Positions 1-10,635 are shown, numbered from the stretch's first letter. The stretch is 64,000 nt of DNA from Eledone cirrhosa (GCA_964016885.1 OZ024743.1:182546018-182610017), one strand, 5' to 3'. Notes: generated by a model not told the origin, from the sequence alone. Made by a program: numbers and translations.

Positions 1-116
1 CATACACGCAGACATTTACCTAGTTGGTGTCTAAATACCAATGAAAGAATCTTGTGTGTATTTTAGAAACTGACTTTCTCTATTAGTAAAAATTAATAAA
101 ATAATTGTTTTACTTT

Positions 117-215
117 AGGAACAAGGCCAGCAATAACCCAATGCATTACTGGTACTTTATTTTATCGACCCCATAAGGATGAAAGGCAAAGTCAACCTTA
201 TAATGAAACATTGAA
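117..215 (-). repeat. Ceph-SINE-type fragment
   Basis: Read on the minus strand, this carries the body of a cephalopod-type SINE: ctttcatccttatggggtcg followed by aaagtaccagtaatgcattg and a 'gctggccttgt' end. The tRNA-like head is missing, so it is a truncated copy. At least eight more copies of this core occur in the window. Confidence 0.75.
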
Positions 216-321
216 TTGTAGCTGGGAAATGAATTAGTCCCTGTTAACCAAATGGGAGAGATTAATATTGTCTTTTTCTATGGTTATAAAAATATACAAA
301 CTGTAGAGTAAATATAAAGTA

Positions 322-324
<3 letters not shown>

Positions 325-352
<28 letters not shown>
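325..352. repeat. (TA)n microsatellite
   Basis: An uninterrupted TA dinucleotide run of about 28 bases. Confidence 0.95.
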
Positions 353-355
<3 letters not shown>

Positions 356-610
356 GTACCTGACGCCATGCCCTGATGACTGTGCGACCCGTGAGGCAAA
401 CATAAGTAAACCAGGGGCACACCTGACCGAGCACACAACATTGGAAGATACATCGCATGGGTCGGGACCGGCTAACACGGGGCCCACTGCCGCCCGCTCC
501 AATACCCCAAACATATAGAACAGCACACCCCATGGCGACCGGGCGTCCCCTTGAATGTGTAGCTCGTCAATCGTGACTATATACTCTCCACCTGTTCCAC
601 TTTGGAACAA
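353..610. other. Unrecognised GC-richer segment
   Basis: This block is clearly richer in G+C than its surroundings and is free of simple repeats. A minus-strand reading frame runs through it, but its peptide resembles no family I know. It may be a fragment of an older element or unique sequence. No start signal, splice context or repeat partner was seen inside the window. Confidence 0.3.
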
Positions 611-737
611 TGATTATTACTGTCATTATTGTTCTATTATTGTTCTGTTACTGTTACCTGTTCTACACACGGACACAGGTTTGCACCTCAGACTACCTGT
701 ATATAGTATATCACATGGATACACGCACCTTCTCTCG

Positions 738-787
738 TGTGTGTGTGTGTGTGCGTGCGCGCGCGTGTGCATGTATGTGTGTGTGTG

Positions 788-827
<40 letters not shown>
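738..827. repeat. (TG)n microsatellite
   Basis: Imperfect TG run with CG and TA interruptions, directly abutting the tail of the next SINE. Its translation (CVCVCV) is not a real protein. Confidence 0.95.
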
Positions 828-828
<1 letters not shown>

Positions 829-1170
829 CATCATCATCATTTCATTTTACGTTCGCTTTTTCCCTGCTTGCAAGGGTGGGACGGGAACCGATTCTGGCTT
901 GATTTCTACAGCTGGATGCCCTTCCTAACACCAACCTCATTTACAGTGAGTGCTGAGTGCTTTTTTACCGTGGCACCTCCACGACCACTTTGCAGTGGAA
1001 TGATAGGGACCCCAGTCCCCATCATCTCATTTCTACAGCTGAGTAAACTGGAACAATGTGAAATAAAGTGTCTTGCTCAAGGAAACAACACATCACCCGG
1101 TCTGAGAATTGAACTCACAATCTTTCGATTGCAAGGCCAATGCTCTAACCACTAAGCCATGTGCCTCCAT
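828..1170 (-). mobile_element. tRNA-derived SINE, family A, full length
   Basis: On the minus strand the copy begins ggaggcacatggcttagtgg, an A-box-like stretch, followed by a B box (gagttcaattctc), a ~200-base body with aagacactttatttcacatt and gggcatccagctgtagaaat, and a tail with cccttgcaagcaggg plus (ATG)n. The last ~40 bases match the end of the LINE at 1706-4565. It is close in sequence to the copies at 5538, 21690, 39482, 42569 and 44444, so the family was recently active. Confidence 0.9.
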
Positions 1171-1250
1171 ATATAAATATATATATGTATATATGTGTGC
1201 GTATGTACGTATAGCTACGTATGAGTAGGTGTGTGTATGTGAGTGTGTGC

Positions 1251-1285
<35 letters not shown>

Positions 1286-1705
1286 TATGTGTGTGTGGGT
1301 GCGGGTGTATGCATATGTGGGCCTGTGTATGTGTATTTGTGTATACATGTATATGTTTATGTGCATTTCACAGGAATGTGTACGGATGATTATATATGGA
1401 GTATATATGCATTTTATTACTATTCTTTTTGTATTATTTTATCATATATCCTTTGTATATATCCGTATATGTATGAATGTGTGTACATGTGTGTGTGTAT
1501 ATATATATATAGAGAGAAATATATATATATATTATATTGTATACTATATTGATATTTTATACTTTATATTTTATGTTATGTTATTTTATTTTACCGTTAT
1601 TTTATGGTATATTGTGTTTTTTATTATATAATGTATTTTTAATTTACGGTTTTGTTTATATATGCACATGTGTGTGTAAACAAATATGCATATGTGCATA
1701 TGTGA
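1171..1705. repeat. TA/TG-rich microsatellite tract and AT-rich DNA
   Basis: Mixed TATA/TGTG arrays (about 1171-1360 and 1490-1530) and AT-rich sequence up to the LINE insertion point. Reading frames here are low-complexity translations (YIYIY, CVCVC). No gene is seen. Confidence 0.85.
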
Positions 1706-4542
1706 AATGGATCAATAAGACAATAGAGGTAGTTCGAGTTAGTAATCGAATAATTAAGCTTAGATTAGTTGTAGGTAGGAGACTACTGACAATCATCTCG
1801 GTCTATGCTCCCCAAGCAGGCCTAGGCAAAGATGAGAAAGACTGCTTTTATGAGCAACTTTTGCAAACAACCACAATGACAGAGGACGGAGACATCGTTA
1901 TGCTAGCAGGAGACTTCAATGGTCATGTTGGACAGCTCCAGGATGGTTACACTGGGGTACATGGTGGGCACGGTTACGGTTCAAGAAATGAAGAAGGAGT
2001 GAGACTTCTTGAATTTTGTGATGCAAGTACATTGACTATTTGCAACACAAACTTCCAGAAACCTGCCAATCACCTAATAACCTACAAATCTGGTGAGCAC
2101 ATAAGCCAGATTGACTTCCTGCTAGTTAGGCAGCGGGACAGGCAGATAGTGTCTAATACCAAGGCATACCCTGGGGAAGAATGTACCCCACAGCATAGGT
2201 TAGTTGTTAGTGATATCTCAGTAAGCAAGAGATGGAATGAGACATATAGGAAGGTGTGGAGAAGAAAGGTCTGGAAGCTAAAAGACCTTTCACTAAAATT
2301 CAAATTTAGGAAAGTCCTTCAAGATGTATATGACGAAAAAGAAGACGATTTAGAGACGTATGACATAGATAATAACTGGAAGTTCTTACGTGACAACTTG
2401 CTGAAGGCTACTGATGAAACCTGTGGCTGGAGCAGAGCTCCAACCAGACAGAGAGTGACCTGGTGGTGGAACAGCAGTGTAGATAAGGCTATTAGAGACA
2501 AAAGACTAGCATGGAAGGCTTGGAATAAGGGTGGGAGTAGGGAAGAATATACAGCCACTAAGAGAGAAGCTAGACGTCAGGTGTACTTAGCACGCAGGGA
2601 GGCAGAGAGTAGGAGGTTTGCCAATGTTCTGCGACGGGAAGATCAGAGACGTGCGGTGTTCCACATTGCAAGGCAGTGTGTCAATGCAAATCAGGATGTT
2701 GTTGGTGATAAATGTGTCCGGGATGATGCCGGTGTACTTAGTGTCACGAATGACCAGAAAAAGGAGGCCTGGAAATGTCATTATGAGAGACTGATGAATG
2801 TGGAGAACGAATGGGAGAGAGAGAAATTACCCTTGGTAGATCCGACAGAGGGACCAGCTATTGAGATTGACGAATATAGGGTCCAAGAGGCGATTAGGGA
2901 AATGAAAAATGGTAAGGGGGCCGGACGATCGGGAATAGTTGCTGAGATGCTGAAGGCATCAGGGGACGTAGGCACTAAACTGGTTGCACGCATAATCAAT
3001 CAGGCTATATATGGTGGTGTCATACCCAAAGACTGGTGCAGCAGTATTCTCATAAATTGCTACAAAGGTAAAGGGGATGCTTTGGAGAGGAGCAATTATA
3101 GGGGTATAAAACTGATAGATCAGGTTATGAAAGTGGCAGAAAGGATTTTAGCACAACTAATTAGAGAAAGGGTCAAACTAGATGAGATGCAGTTTGGTTT
3201 TGTGCCTGGGAAGAGTACAACAGATGCCCTCTTCTTGGTGAGACAAATGCAAGAGAGGTTCTTAGAGAAGAATAAGCCACTATACTTAGCCTTTGTTGAC
3301 CTAGAGAAGGCCTTTGATAGGGTACCCCGATCTGTCATCTGGTGGTCCCTAAGGAAGCTGGGTGTTGAGGAATGGCTTGTAAGGACAGTGCAAACTTTGT
3401 ACAGAGGTACTCTCAGTAAAGTCAGGGTAGGAATGGAGTTTAGTGAGGAATTCCAGATACAAGTAGGAGTACATCAGGGTTCGGTCCTCAGCCCGCTCTT
3501 GTTCATTATAGTCCTCCAAGCCATAACAGAGGAGTTTAAGACTGGCTGTCCATGGGAACTTCTCTATGCTGACGATCTGGCTCTTATGGCAGAATCAGTA
3601 GAGGAGCTAGAGAATAAATTCCGGCTATGGAAACAGCAGTTGGAAGCAAGAGGACTGAGAGTAAATCTAGCTAAGACAAAAGTGTTGATGAGTAGAAAAG
3701 AGGACAAAACCCTGATTCCGTCAGGGAAATGGCCATGTTCAATATGCAGAAAAGGAACTGGCATAAATTCTATAAAATGCACACAATGTAGGTCCTGGGT
3801 ACACAAGAGATGTAGCGGGATAGCAGGCAAACTAACAGGTAGGGAGAAATATGTATGCAGTAGATGTACAGGGAAATTAGACAGTAGAAGTCGCACTGAT
3901 AGACACATTTTTCAAATGCGAGAGGGCGCTATAGAAGTGGTGGATAGCTTCCGGTACCTAGGAGATCAGATTAGCATGGGAGGAGGGTGTTCCGAGGCCA
4001 TAGTATCTAGAATAAGGACGGGTTGGAAGAAGTTTAGGGAGCTGCTTCCTCTGTTGACGAAGAAGGGTTTCTCCCTGCGTACGAAAGGCCGGTTGTATGA
4101 TGCCTGTGTGAGGAGCGCGATGCTGCATGGTAGTGAGACATGGGCAGCTACCGCAGAAGATATGCGACGGCTGGAGAGAAATGAGGCAAGCATGCTCCGT
4201 TGGATGTGCAGTGTAAATGTGCGTGAACGACCCAGCATAAATGTGTTGAGAGAGAAACTGTGTCTGAGAGGGATAGAATGTAGTGTACGGGAGAGGAGAC
4301 TGAGGTGGTATGGACATGTGATGCGCATGGAGGATGACCGATGGGTGAAGAAGTGCCAGGAAATGCCAGTTGAAGGAAGACGTGGTAGAGGTAGACCACG
4401 AAAAACATGGGCGGAGGTGGTGAGAACAGACCTCAGATCATTGAAGCTCACGGTGGAGATGACGAGGGACCGTGACGAGTGGAGAGATGCTGTGCTGAAT
4501 AAGACCCGTCCCACCCTTGCAAGCAGGGAAAAGCGGACGTAA
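1537..4542 (+). CDS. Endonuclease-reverse transcriptase of RTE-like LINE (partial)
   Basis: Open frame of 1001 codons; the ATG at 1537 lies in flanking DNA and real LINE homology starts around codon 57. The retained apurinic-like endonuclease motifs are ISVYAPQ, GDFNGHVG, SQIDFLLV and a terminal 'SDI' where SDH is usual; the N-terminal catalytic Asn/Glu part is missing. RT motifs follow in order: [41 protein letters not shown] and the catalytic YADD at about residues 677-680. A PHD-like C4HC3 finger begins at Cys734 (CSICRK...CTQCRSWVHKRC), between 'KTKVLMS' and 'FRYLGDQI'. The C-terminus has [20 protein letters not shown] and GRGRPRKTW. The frame has no stop, so the copy is young, but with a damaged endonuclease it is probably not autonomous. 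Confidence 0.88.
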   Translation: MYTILIFYTLYFMLCYFILPLFYGILCFLLYNVFLIYGFVYICTCVCKQICICAYVKWINKTIEVVRVSNRIIKLRLVVGRRLLTIISVYAPQAGLGKDEKDCFYEQLLQTTTMTEDGDIVMLAGDFNGHVGQLQDGYTGVHGGHGYGSRNEEGVRLLEFCDASTLTICNTNFQKPANHLITYKSGEHISQIDFLLVRQRDRQIVSNTKAYPGEECTPQHRLVVSDISVSKRWNETYRKVWRRKVWKLKDLSLKFKFRKVLQDVYDEKEDDLETYDIDNNWKFLRDNLLKATDETCGWSRAPTRQRVTWWWNSSVDKAIRDKRLAWKAWNKGGSREEYTATKREARRQVYLARREAESRRFANVLRREDQRRAVFHIARQCVNANQDVVGDKCVRDDAGVLSVTNDQKKEAWKCHYERLMNVENEWEREKLPLVDPTEGPAIEIDEYRVQEAIREMKNGKGAGRSGIVAEMLKASGDVGTKLVARIINQAIYGGVIPKDWCSSILINCYKGKGDALERSNYRGIKLIDQVMKVAERILAQLIRERVKLDEMQFGFVPGKSTTDALFLVRQMQERFLEKNKPLYLAFVDLEKAFDRVPRSVIWWSLRKLGVEEWLVRTVQTLYRGTLSKVRVGMEFSEEFQIQVGVHQGSVLSPLLFIIVLQAITEEFKTGCPWELLYADDLALMAESVEELENKFRLWKQQLEARGLRVNLAKTKVLMSRKEDKTLIPSGKWPCSICRKGTGINSIKCTQCRSWVHKRCSGIAGKLTGREKYVCSRCTGKLDSRSRTDRHIFQMREGAIEVVDSFRYLGDQISMGGGCSEAIVSRIRTGWKKFRELLPLLTKKGFSLRTKGRLYDACVRSAMLHGSETWAATAEDMRRLERNEASMLRWMCSVNVRERPSINVLREKLCLRGIECSVRERRLRWYGHVMRMEDDRWVKKCQEMPVEGRRGRGRPRKTWAEVVRTDLRSLKLTVEMTRDRDEWRDAVLNKTRPTLASREKRT

Positions 4543-4565
4543 AATGATGATGATGATGATGATGC
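1706..4565 (+). mobile_element. RTE-like non-LTR retrotransposon, 5'-truncated
   Basis: LINE with endonuclease and reverse transcriptase in one frame, ending in an (ATG)n tail right after the stop codon. The 5' side is truncated inside the endonuclease domain and joins AT-rich microsatellite DNA near 1706. There is practically no 3' UTR: the end consists of cccttgcaagcaggg, aaaagcggacgtaa and ATGATG repeats. The extremely short 3' UTR with a microsatellite tail and the C-terminal 'RWYGHVMRM...GRGRPRKTW' region fit the RTE group, though clade assignment needs a tree. Confidence 0.88.
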
Positions 4566-4880
4566 AGGTGTCTACATGTGGCAGTCCGTGTGCGTATGTA
4601 TATGTAGATGTATATATGTCTGCATGTATATATGTATGTATGTGTGGGTGTGCGTATGCATGTAGGGTTTTTTGTATATATATATGTGTGTGTATGTATG
4701 TGTGTATGTAATTTTGTGTACGTATGTGTATTTTGTATGTATGTGTGTGCATGTGTGTATATGTGTGTATAGGTGTGTATGTATGTATGAGTGTGTATAT
4801 ATATATATAAATGTATATAAGGTTGTGCGTATGTATGTGTGCGCGCGTATATGTGTGTATATGTGTATGTTTGCGTAGAC
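4565..4880. repeat. TG/TA-rich microsatellite tract
   Basis: Imperfect tandem TG, TATG and TA units follow the LINE tail. No gene is seen. Confidence 0.9.
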
Positions 4881-5407
4881 CATGCTTGTCCGACCGGATA
4901 TATGGCGCGACTTAAGCAGCCGTTATAAGGCTTGTGGCGATATGTATCTAGAAGTGGGTGTGACTGGGTCCGTGGAAGTGAGAGAGAGCGTGTGTGTGTG
5001 TGTGTGTGTATATATACATATATGTATGTGTGTGGGGGTGGGGGTGTCTACGCATGTATGTGTATGTGTGTGTCTGCATGTGTGTCTATATTCATGTGTG
5101 TGGGTGCTTACTCTGGAGTGTGAACAGACGTAGCAGTAAATACTGACCAGAACTTATGATGACGTGGAGTAAAAACAGCCAATGGCATGACAAGAGTGGA
5201 AAGGTTTTTTTTGTTTTAGGGTGTTTTTTGATGATAACACCCCAGTGATAAAATTTGCTCCGAACGAACTACCCGAGTCAAAGAACCTGCTGCCGTAGAA
5301 TCAGCCAGATCCATACAGTGATCATGTCTCGAGCTACCTGCCGGCGAAACAATTGTAACACGCAATAAATTAAGTCCAGATGCATCACTGATTTTTCGTT
5401 TTCTTTA

Positions 5408-5409
<2 letters not shown>
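4880..5409. other. Unrecognised sequence with an internal (TG)n run
   Basis: Two higher-GC, non-repetitive blocks (about 4880-4985 and 5215-5395) flank a TG microsatellite at 4987-5102. Neither matches another copy in the window, and I cannot assign a function or element family. Confidence 0.35.
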
Positions 5410-5465
<56 letters not shown>

Positions 5466-5496
5466 GGGCTATTTTCTCTTTGGTTGATTGCTCATT

Positions 5497-5537
<41 letters not shown>
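5410..5537. repeat. Two (TA)n/(TG)n microsatellites
   Basis: A TA run at 5410-5461 and a TG-then-TA run at 5498-5537, separated by 36 bases. Confidence 0.95.
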
Positions 5538-5863
5538 GGAAGCATATGGCTTAGTGGTTAGAGCATTGGTCTTGCAATCGAAAGGTTGTGAGTTCAATTC
5601 TCAGACCGGGTGATGTGTTGGTTCCTTGAACAAGACACTTTATTTCACATTGCTCCAGTTTACTCAGCTGTAGAAATGAGATGATAGGGACTGGGGTCCA
5701 TATCATTCCACTGCAAAGTGGTCGTGGAGGTGCCACGGCAAAAAAGCACCCAGCACTCACTGTAAATGAGGTCGGTGTTAGGAAGGGCATCCAGCTGTAG
5801 AAATCAAGCCAGCATCAGTTCCCATCCCACCCTTGCAAGCAGGGAAAAGCGGACGTAAAATGA
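5538..5863 (+). mobile_element. tRNA-derived SINE, family A, full length
   Basis: Starts ggaagcatatggcttagtgg (A box) with B box gagttcaattctc about 45 bases later. The end carries cccttgcaagcaggg and aaaagcggacgtaaaatga, as in the end of the LINE at 1706-4565. The copy is near identical to the minus-strand copy at 828-1170. Confidence 0.9.
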
Positions 5864-5883
5864 AAATATATATAACTGCAATC

Positions 5884-6110
5884 ATCATTTCATTTCCATA
5901 CATCCACTTTCTATGCCAACAGTACAAGGTTAAACATATGCGAGAACCAGACTTTGCTTTTATGTTTCATATTTGACATGGTTCCTATGGCTGGATGCCT
6001 TACCTAATGCCAACCACTTTACAGTGTACTGGATGCATTTTATTATGGCACCAGCACTAGAGAGGTTGCCATGTACTCAACAAGACTGAAGTATCCTCTC
6101 TACCCTATAT
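5884..6110 (-). repeat. Family C repeat (LINE-2-type 3' tail), old copy
   Basis: In minus orientation it reads 'cacccag/cactgtaaagtggttggcat/ggcatccagcc/ccatg...', the commonest dispersed repeat here. The same sequence forms the 3' UTR of the LINE at 34205-35345. This copy is diverged. Confidence 0.65.
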
Positions 6111-7573
6111 TGTCAACTATCTTACTAGAAGTTCTCAATTCCCTAATAAGAACAAAAGATCCTCTCTACTGTACTTACTCTTGGTTTAATAGACCAAAAC
6201 ACTACATAGGTTACTGAGTATATTCCATTGTAAGCCAAACACTAAAGAGATTGTATCATCCACTGCAGGTTTAAAAAGGACCTCTCCCATTCCATGCAGT
6301 TTCAAATCTCACCACATTTAGTTTCATGTTGTTAGTAATAGTGGGAGGATCTTATGTCGTTTCCTTCATAAGATTTAGTTTCTTGAGGATTTCTTCACAA
6401 TTTCCTCACATCATCTTTGATCTCTCTTTTCCACAAGTTTCGTTTACTTCAATCATTCTGCACATTTTTATACATACCAGCACAATATATTTCATTCCTC
6501 TTATACTCAGTTTTTTAATCAGTACACTTATGCACCATTGTTCAGACACATCCAACAGAACAGGTATGTTTTATTTCTCTTTTAATCATAGGAAATCTTC
6601 TGCACTCCTAGCCCACGTCACCCTGCCATGTAGCCATGTAGCATAATAATTTGTCCTTAGCCATGTATATGACCAAAATTGTTTTTTTAACAAGTATACA
6701 CTTCACAAACTCTTCCATCCTCTAACTTCTTTACAACTTCCAATTCCTGCTTCACAGATTAAATTATTACATTCCCCTGAAGCCATGAAGTAAAATATCA
6801 ACAAAGATTTCCCAGTAACACAAGTTGTATTATGTATGCTGGTTACTATGCAATGTGCTACCATGTTAAATCTATTAGTTTAATATTAGTATCATTTAAA
6901 AATAAATATACAAACTTTAGGCTACTTCAACCTAACCAATGTTTTTATTTTTCCCCTCTGAGTGTATGTTATTAGATTTGAAACAAATCACAGTCAGATT
7001 GTCAAAATACAGCAAGAACAGAATTATTACAAATTAGTTTCAGTTTTGTGGAATTTATGCATTCAAATTGTTATAGTGGAGTATGAAAGCAAATAAAATT
7101 TTTGTAAATTGAATCTAAATAGAAAAAAAGCCAGGAGTGGAGAATTAGAATAGCATTGAAATTAAGAAGCTCATTAAGTAAAGGTGGAGAATGATAGAAA
7201 GAGTGTATTTCTTAGAGGGTGGTGTAATATAGTAATAGATTAGGTCTGACCAAATGTCACCTTCATGGTTCATATAATATACATGTGTGTGTATTTATAA
7301 AATGCGCACGCGCGCACACACACATCTATGGTAGATAAATAGATAGGTAGAACAAAGACGTGGATATTTGTTTGATAATGGTTAAAGAAAATGAGGAAAA
7401 ATTATTGTAATTAATTTTAATGAATGCAAAATGAATTACAGTGGAGATCGGAGTAATGAGGCGAAGAAAGTAAAAGAAAAGATTCCAGAGGAGTCTTCAC
7501 ATAGAATGTAAAACTCAAGAAAGTATTCAATATCTTTTTACGATAAACTCCATTTTTAATGGTACCATGTTAA
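6111..7573. other. No gene recognised
   Basis: AT-rich sequence with scattered stops in all frames and no recognisable domain. It has a short CGCGCA/CACA patch near 7308-7325. The beginning (6111-6300) may be decayed family C sequence. Confidence 0.6.

Positions 7574-7632
<59 letters not shown>
7574..7632. repeat. (TA)n microsatellite
   Basis: Almost pure TA run of about 58 bases, passing into TACA and CA-rich sequence to 7700. Confidence 0.95.
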
Positions 7633-7636
<4 letters not shown>

Positions 7637-7729
7637 CATACACAAACACACACGTATGCACAAACATGCACACATACATAATACATATACACATATGTAT
7701 GTCCACATATACACATTTCTAAAACCCCT

Positions 7730-8028
7730 TTAGTCATGAATGCCCAAGGAATTTGCACCTAGAAAGTTCCCCCTCCAAGGCACAAGTTGGGGCAAGGTTG
7801 TTTGGGGAAAACCAGCCTCCCCTCTCCATACCACCAATGTTGTTTAAGGCAATAGCTGATACAGCTTGGCACCAGTGACATCACAACTCATTTCTACAGC
7901 TGAGTAAACTGGAGCAACGTGAAATAAAGTGTCTTGCTCAAGGACAACGTACCACCTGGTCCAAGAGTCAACTCACTAACACCCGATTGCAAGCCCAATT
8001 CTCCATCCGCTAAGCCATGTGCCTTCAC
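7730..8028 (-). mobile_element. tRNA-derived SINE, family A2
   Basis: The minus strand starts gaaggcacatggcttagcgg and shares the aagacactttatttcacgtt block with family A. It then diverges into ttgtgatgtcactggtgcca, gccaagctgtatcagctatt and a 3' part with ggaactttctaggtgcaaat. The same 3' part occurs at 35390-35480, so this is a separate subfamily with a different tail. Confidence 0.75.
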
Positions 8029-8574
8029 ACATACATACATACACATATGAATACATACATACACATATGTATGTATGTGTGTATGCATACACACATGAAT
8101 ACATATATATATGTATACAGACATACAGCTATATTTATAACATAAAAGGAAGTGTCATTCAACAAAAATAAAACATTACAGCAATGTCAGATAACCATAG
8201 CATTAACATGAAGGAGTGCATTTACTAATTCAGTCTATAAACAAATACTATGAAGGTTATCTCAAGTTTAAAATTATAAATACAATACGAGTTTCAACAG
8301 AAACAACTTGCTATTAAAATTCATAAGAGATAAAAAGTCACCTATTCCCTGTCATAACTAATCATGCACTTCCAAAGACATTTGATGGGTCACATTTAGG
8401 GTTATGTATAAAACTGTGATAAACAAGCTCATGGGAACAGCTATGTTGTTTTCTCTTTAACGCTATTTCTACCAATCCAGTCAAAACCAGATTTGGTTCT
8501 ATAAAACAAAATTATCAATTTTAATCTTCCAACAACTTTATGAGAACTATATGTTAAGCCACTATCTTAGCAAT
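8029..8574. other. No gene recognised; microsatellite and MITE fragment
   Basis: 8029-8120 is CATA/TATG microsatellite. 8470-8570 carries a diverged half of the P2-type MITE (aaaaccagatttggttctat...ttaagccactatcttag). The rest is AT-rich sequence without features. Confidence 0.5.
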
Positions 8575-8587
8575 GAGAGAGCGAGAG

Positions 8588-8634
<47 letters not shown>

Positions 8635-8651
8635 GAGAGGGGGGGGGGGGT
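8575..8651. repeat. (GA)n microsatellite ending in poly-G
   Basis: GAGA array with GAGC and GAAA interruptions ending in a 10-base G run. Confidence 0.95.
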
Positions 8652-8688
8652 AACAGTGAAAACAAAAAGTGAAGTTTAGTTCTTAATT

Positions 8689-8927
8689 AGTTCATTGTTT
8701 TACAACCATTTCAAAAGATTGATTGATCATGATAAATCAATATGGTGACTAATCAATAATTATGTAACCATCTTCCTCAGAAATAATCTTGATTTCTGAA
8801 GAAGACAGTGAGATGGATCTAGAGTATTGAGACTAATAATATGGGTTATATAACTACTATTGATTAGTCACTATATTGATTTATCATGATCAATCAACCT
8901 TCTAAAATGATCATAAAACAATGAACT
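8689..8927. mobile_element. Foldback/MITE-like inverted repeat, ~82-bp arms
   Basis: The left arm (8689-8770) begins agttcattgttttacaacca and contains ttgattgatcatgataaatc. The right arm (8843-8927) is its imperfect reverse complement and ends caatgaact. The ~72-base centre contains a second small hairpin (ttcctcagaaat / atttctgaagaa). No coding sequence is present; a non-autonomous DNA element is the simplest reading. Confidence 0.7.
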
Positions 8928-8949
8928 ACTCTCGGCTCTTGAATAATTT

Positions 8950-9155
8950 TCACCAGCCCCCATTCAATTTTTCTAATCTCTCTCTGAGGAAATTTTATTT
9001 TAAGTGATAGCATTCCTGCAACAATTAATTTTCTTAAAACATTATACATGACAAAGAAAGTACATTACTAGAAATCCCATACATTATAAAATAAATACGA
9101 TGGGTTGGGGTCTCAACATGTAAATTAAACAACTAATTCTGTTTTTTTTTAAATC
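8950..9155 (+). repeat. Dispersed repeat, copy 1 of inverted pair
   Basis: Contains ggaaattttattttaagtg, acaattaattttctt, cattatacatgacaaa and acattactagaaatcccata. The reverse complement of 11010-11215 has the same blocks in the same order at about 80-85% identity by eye. Confidence 0.7.
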
Positions 9156-10344
9156 AATGGAGACAACCTAGAAACCCCAACCCACTTATTCCAACACTCA
9201 CTTATTTGGGATCCAAGAGTAATTAAGCACTAAACTTTGTCTTTGGTTTTCATTGTTCAACACACACACACTATTTACATGTCAATGCTTCATAAACACA
9301 AACTATTCTATAATCATCCTTTAGCAAATCTTTTCATCCATGCTGTTTATTTTTCTTGTTATTGTAATTGTAATTATAAATCTGCCCCACACTGAAATGC
9401 CAGTCATCACACATTTTTTTCAACGCCAGATTCCTGCCCCAGAAGAATGTCCCACCCCTCAGCAAGTGACATGTAGCTTCACTCCTCCACTCTCATCATT
9501 GCTTTTCACTATCCTGGCCAAAGACACAACAAGCACCCTAGTCTTTTATTGTCATAGATAGTAGAATGGCAGCAGAATGAGGATGTACAAACAATATGAA
9601 TCATTAACTACTTAATGAACACAACCACAAGGATATGGTCCGAATGTGGAGGAGCCAAACTCCCACTGTCATTGCCTCCATCTCTCTCACCCTCCCCATA
9701 TCTCTGTATGGTGAGCAAATGGGGTCCCACGTGCTGGCCGCCCCACAGCCCCGATGGACAGAATGGAGAAGGCATTTTGCCTGTTCATTGAACCTCAGTA
9801 GAGACTCTTTTGTCATAGACAGTAGAATGAAACTGAGTTGGCCTCTCAACTAGATTGTTAGAATTTAATTTCCCAAAATGTTAATCTCAATTTCAAACAC
9901 AAATAGCTTTTATAATAAGGTTACATTACAAATAGAGGAAATGATTGATAATGACTATATGACTATTAAACTCTTAATTAAATGAGAACAAATATGCTTT
10001 ACAACAGTGTAAAGTTAAAATACAGGTCAATGTTAATATAAAGTGTTACATTATTATTTTAAGTGTTTTTTTTTTAAACATCTCTTATGTTGTAGATAAA
10101 GTTTCTATTTCATATTATAAGGTTACAGGGAACAATCATAGATAATTGCATCAACCCCAATAGATGAGAAATACTAATTTCTCATGTCCAGAAGAATATA
10201 TTTTCAACAGCACAAGATTCAAACCAAATATAAGAGGTATGAAGTTCCATTTATAAGATCAATACTTTATAACTTCTATAAGCAGGTTTCCTTGTTATAT
10301 AATGTAGGGTATTTCTTTCAGTCTGTCGTAAATATATATTGGTA
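9156..10344. other. No gene recognised
   Basis: 9330-9560 and 9640-9850 are slightly GC-richer and hold short open frames on both strands that resemble no known family. The rest is AT-rich. They may be remnants of old repeats. Confidence 0.45.
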
Positions 10345-10585
10345 TGGTAAGGTCCCGTAACTCCTGATGGAGTTGTAGGGGCACCATACTGACATAGGGC
10401 GTTTCAATGTCATTTTAAGCCTGGCAGTGCCTATCTCTCTTCTAAAGAGATGTAGAGGAATAATCGACCCCAGTACTAGACTGGTACTTTTTGACCTGGG
10501 TGGGAGAAAGCAGAGAACCAGAACGAATACTACAAAGCATATTATCTGACATTCTAATGACTGCCAATTTGCCGCCTTAAACAAA
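10345..10585 (-). mobile_element. Ceph-SINE-type element, variant B2
   Basis: On the minus strand: a gtaccagtctagtactgggg core, then ctctttagaagagagata, ttaaaatgacattgaaacgc, a gtatggtgcccctacaactc block and ccatcaggagttacgggacc. Related copies lie at 17255-17560, 31640-31960 and 47580-47760. Confidence 0.65.
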
Positions 10586-10635
10586 TATTATTAAATTAAT
10601 TCCTAACAGTATAACACAGGCAATAAATGATAAAG

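Noticed and set aside
1093..1631. Long reading frames rich in IYIYI and CVCVC
   Set aside because: They are translations of TA and TG microsatellites and have no domain or start context.
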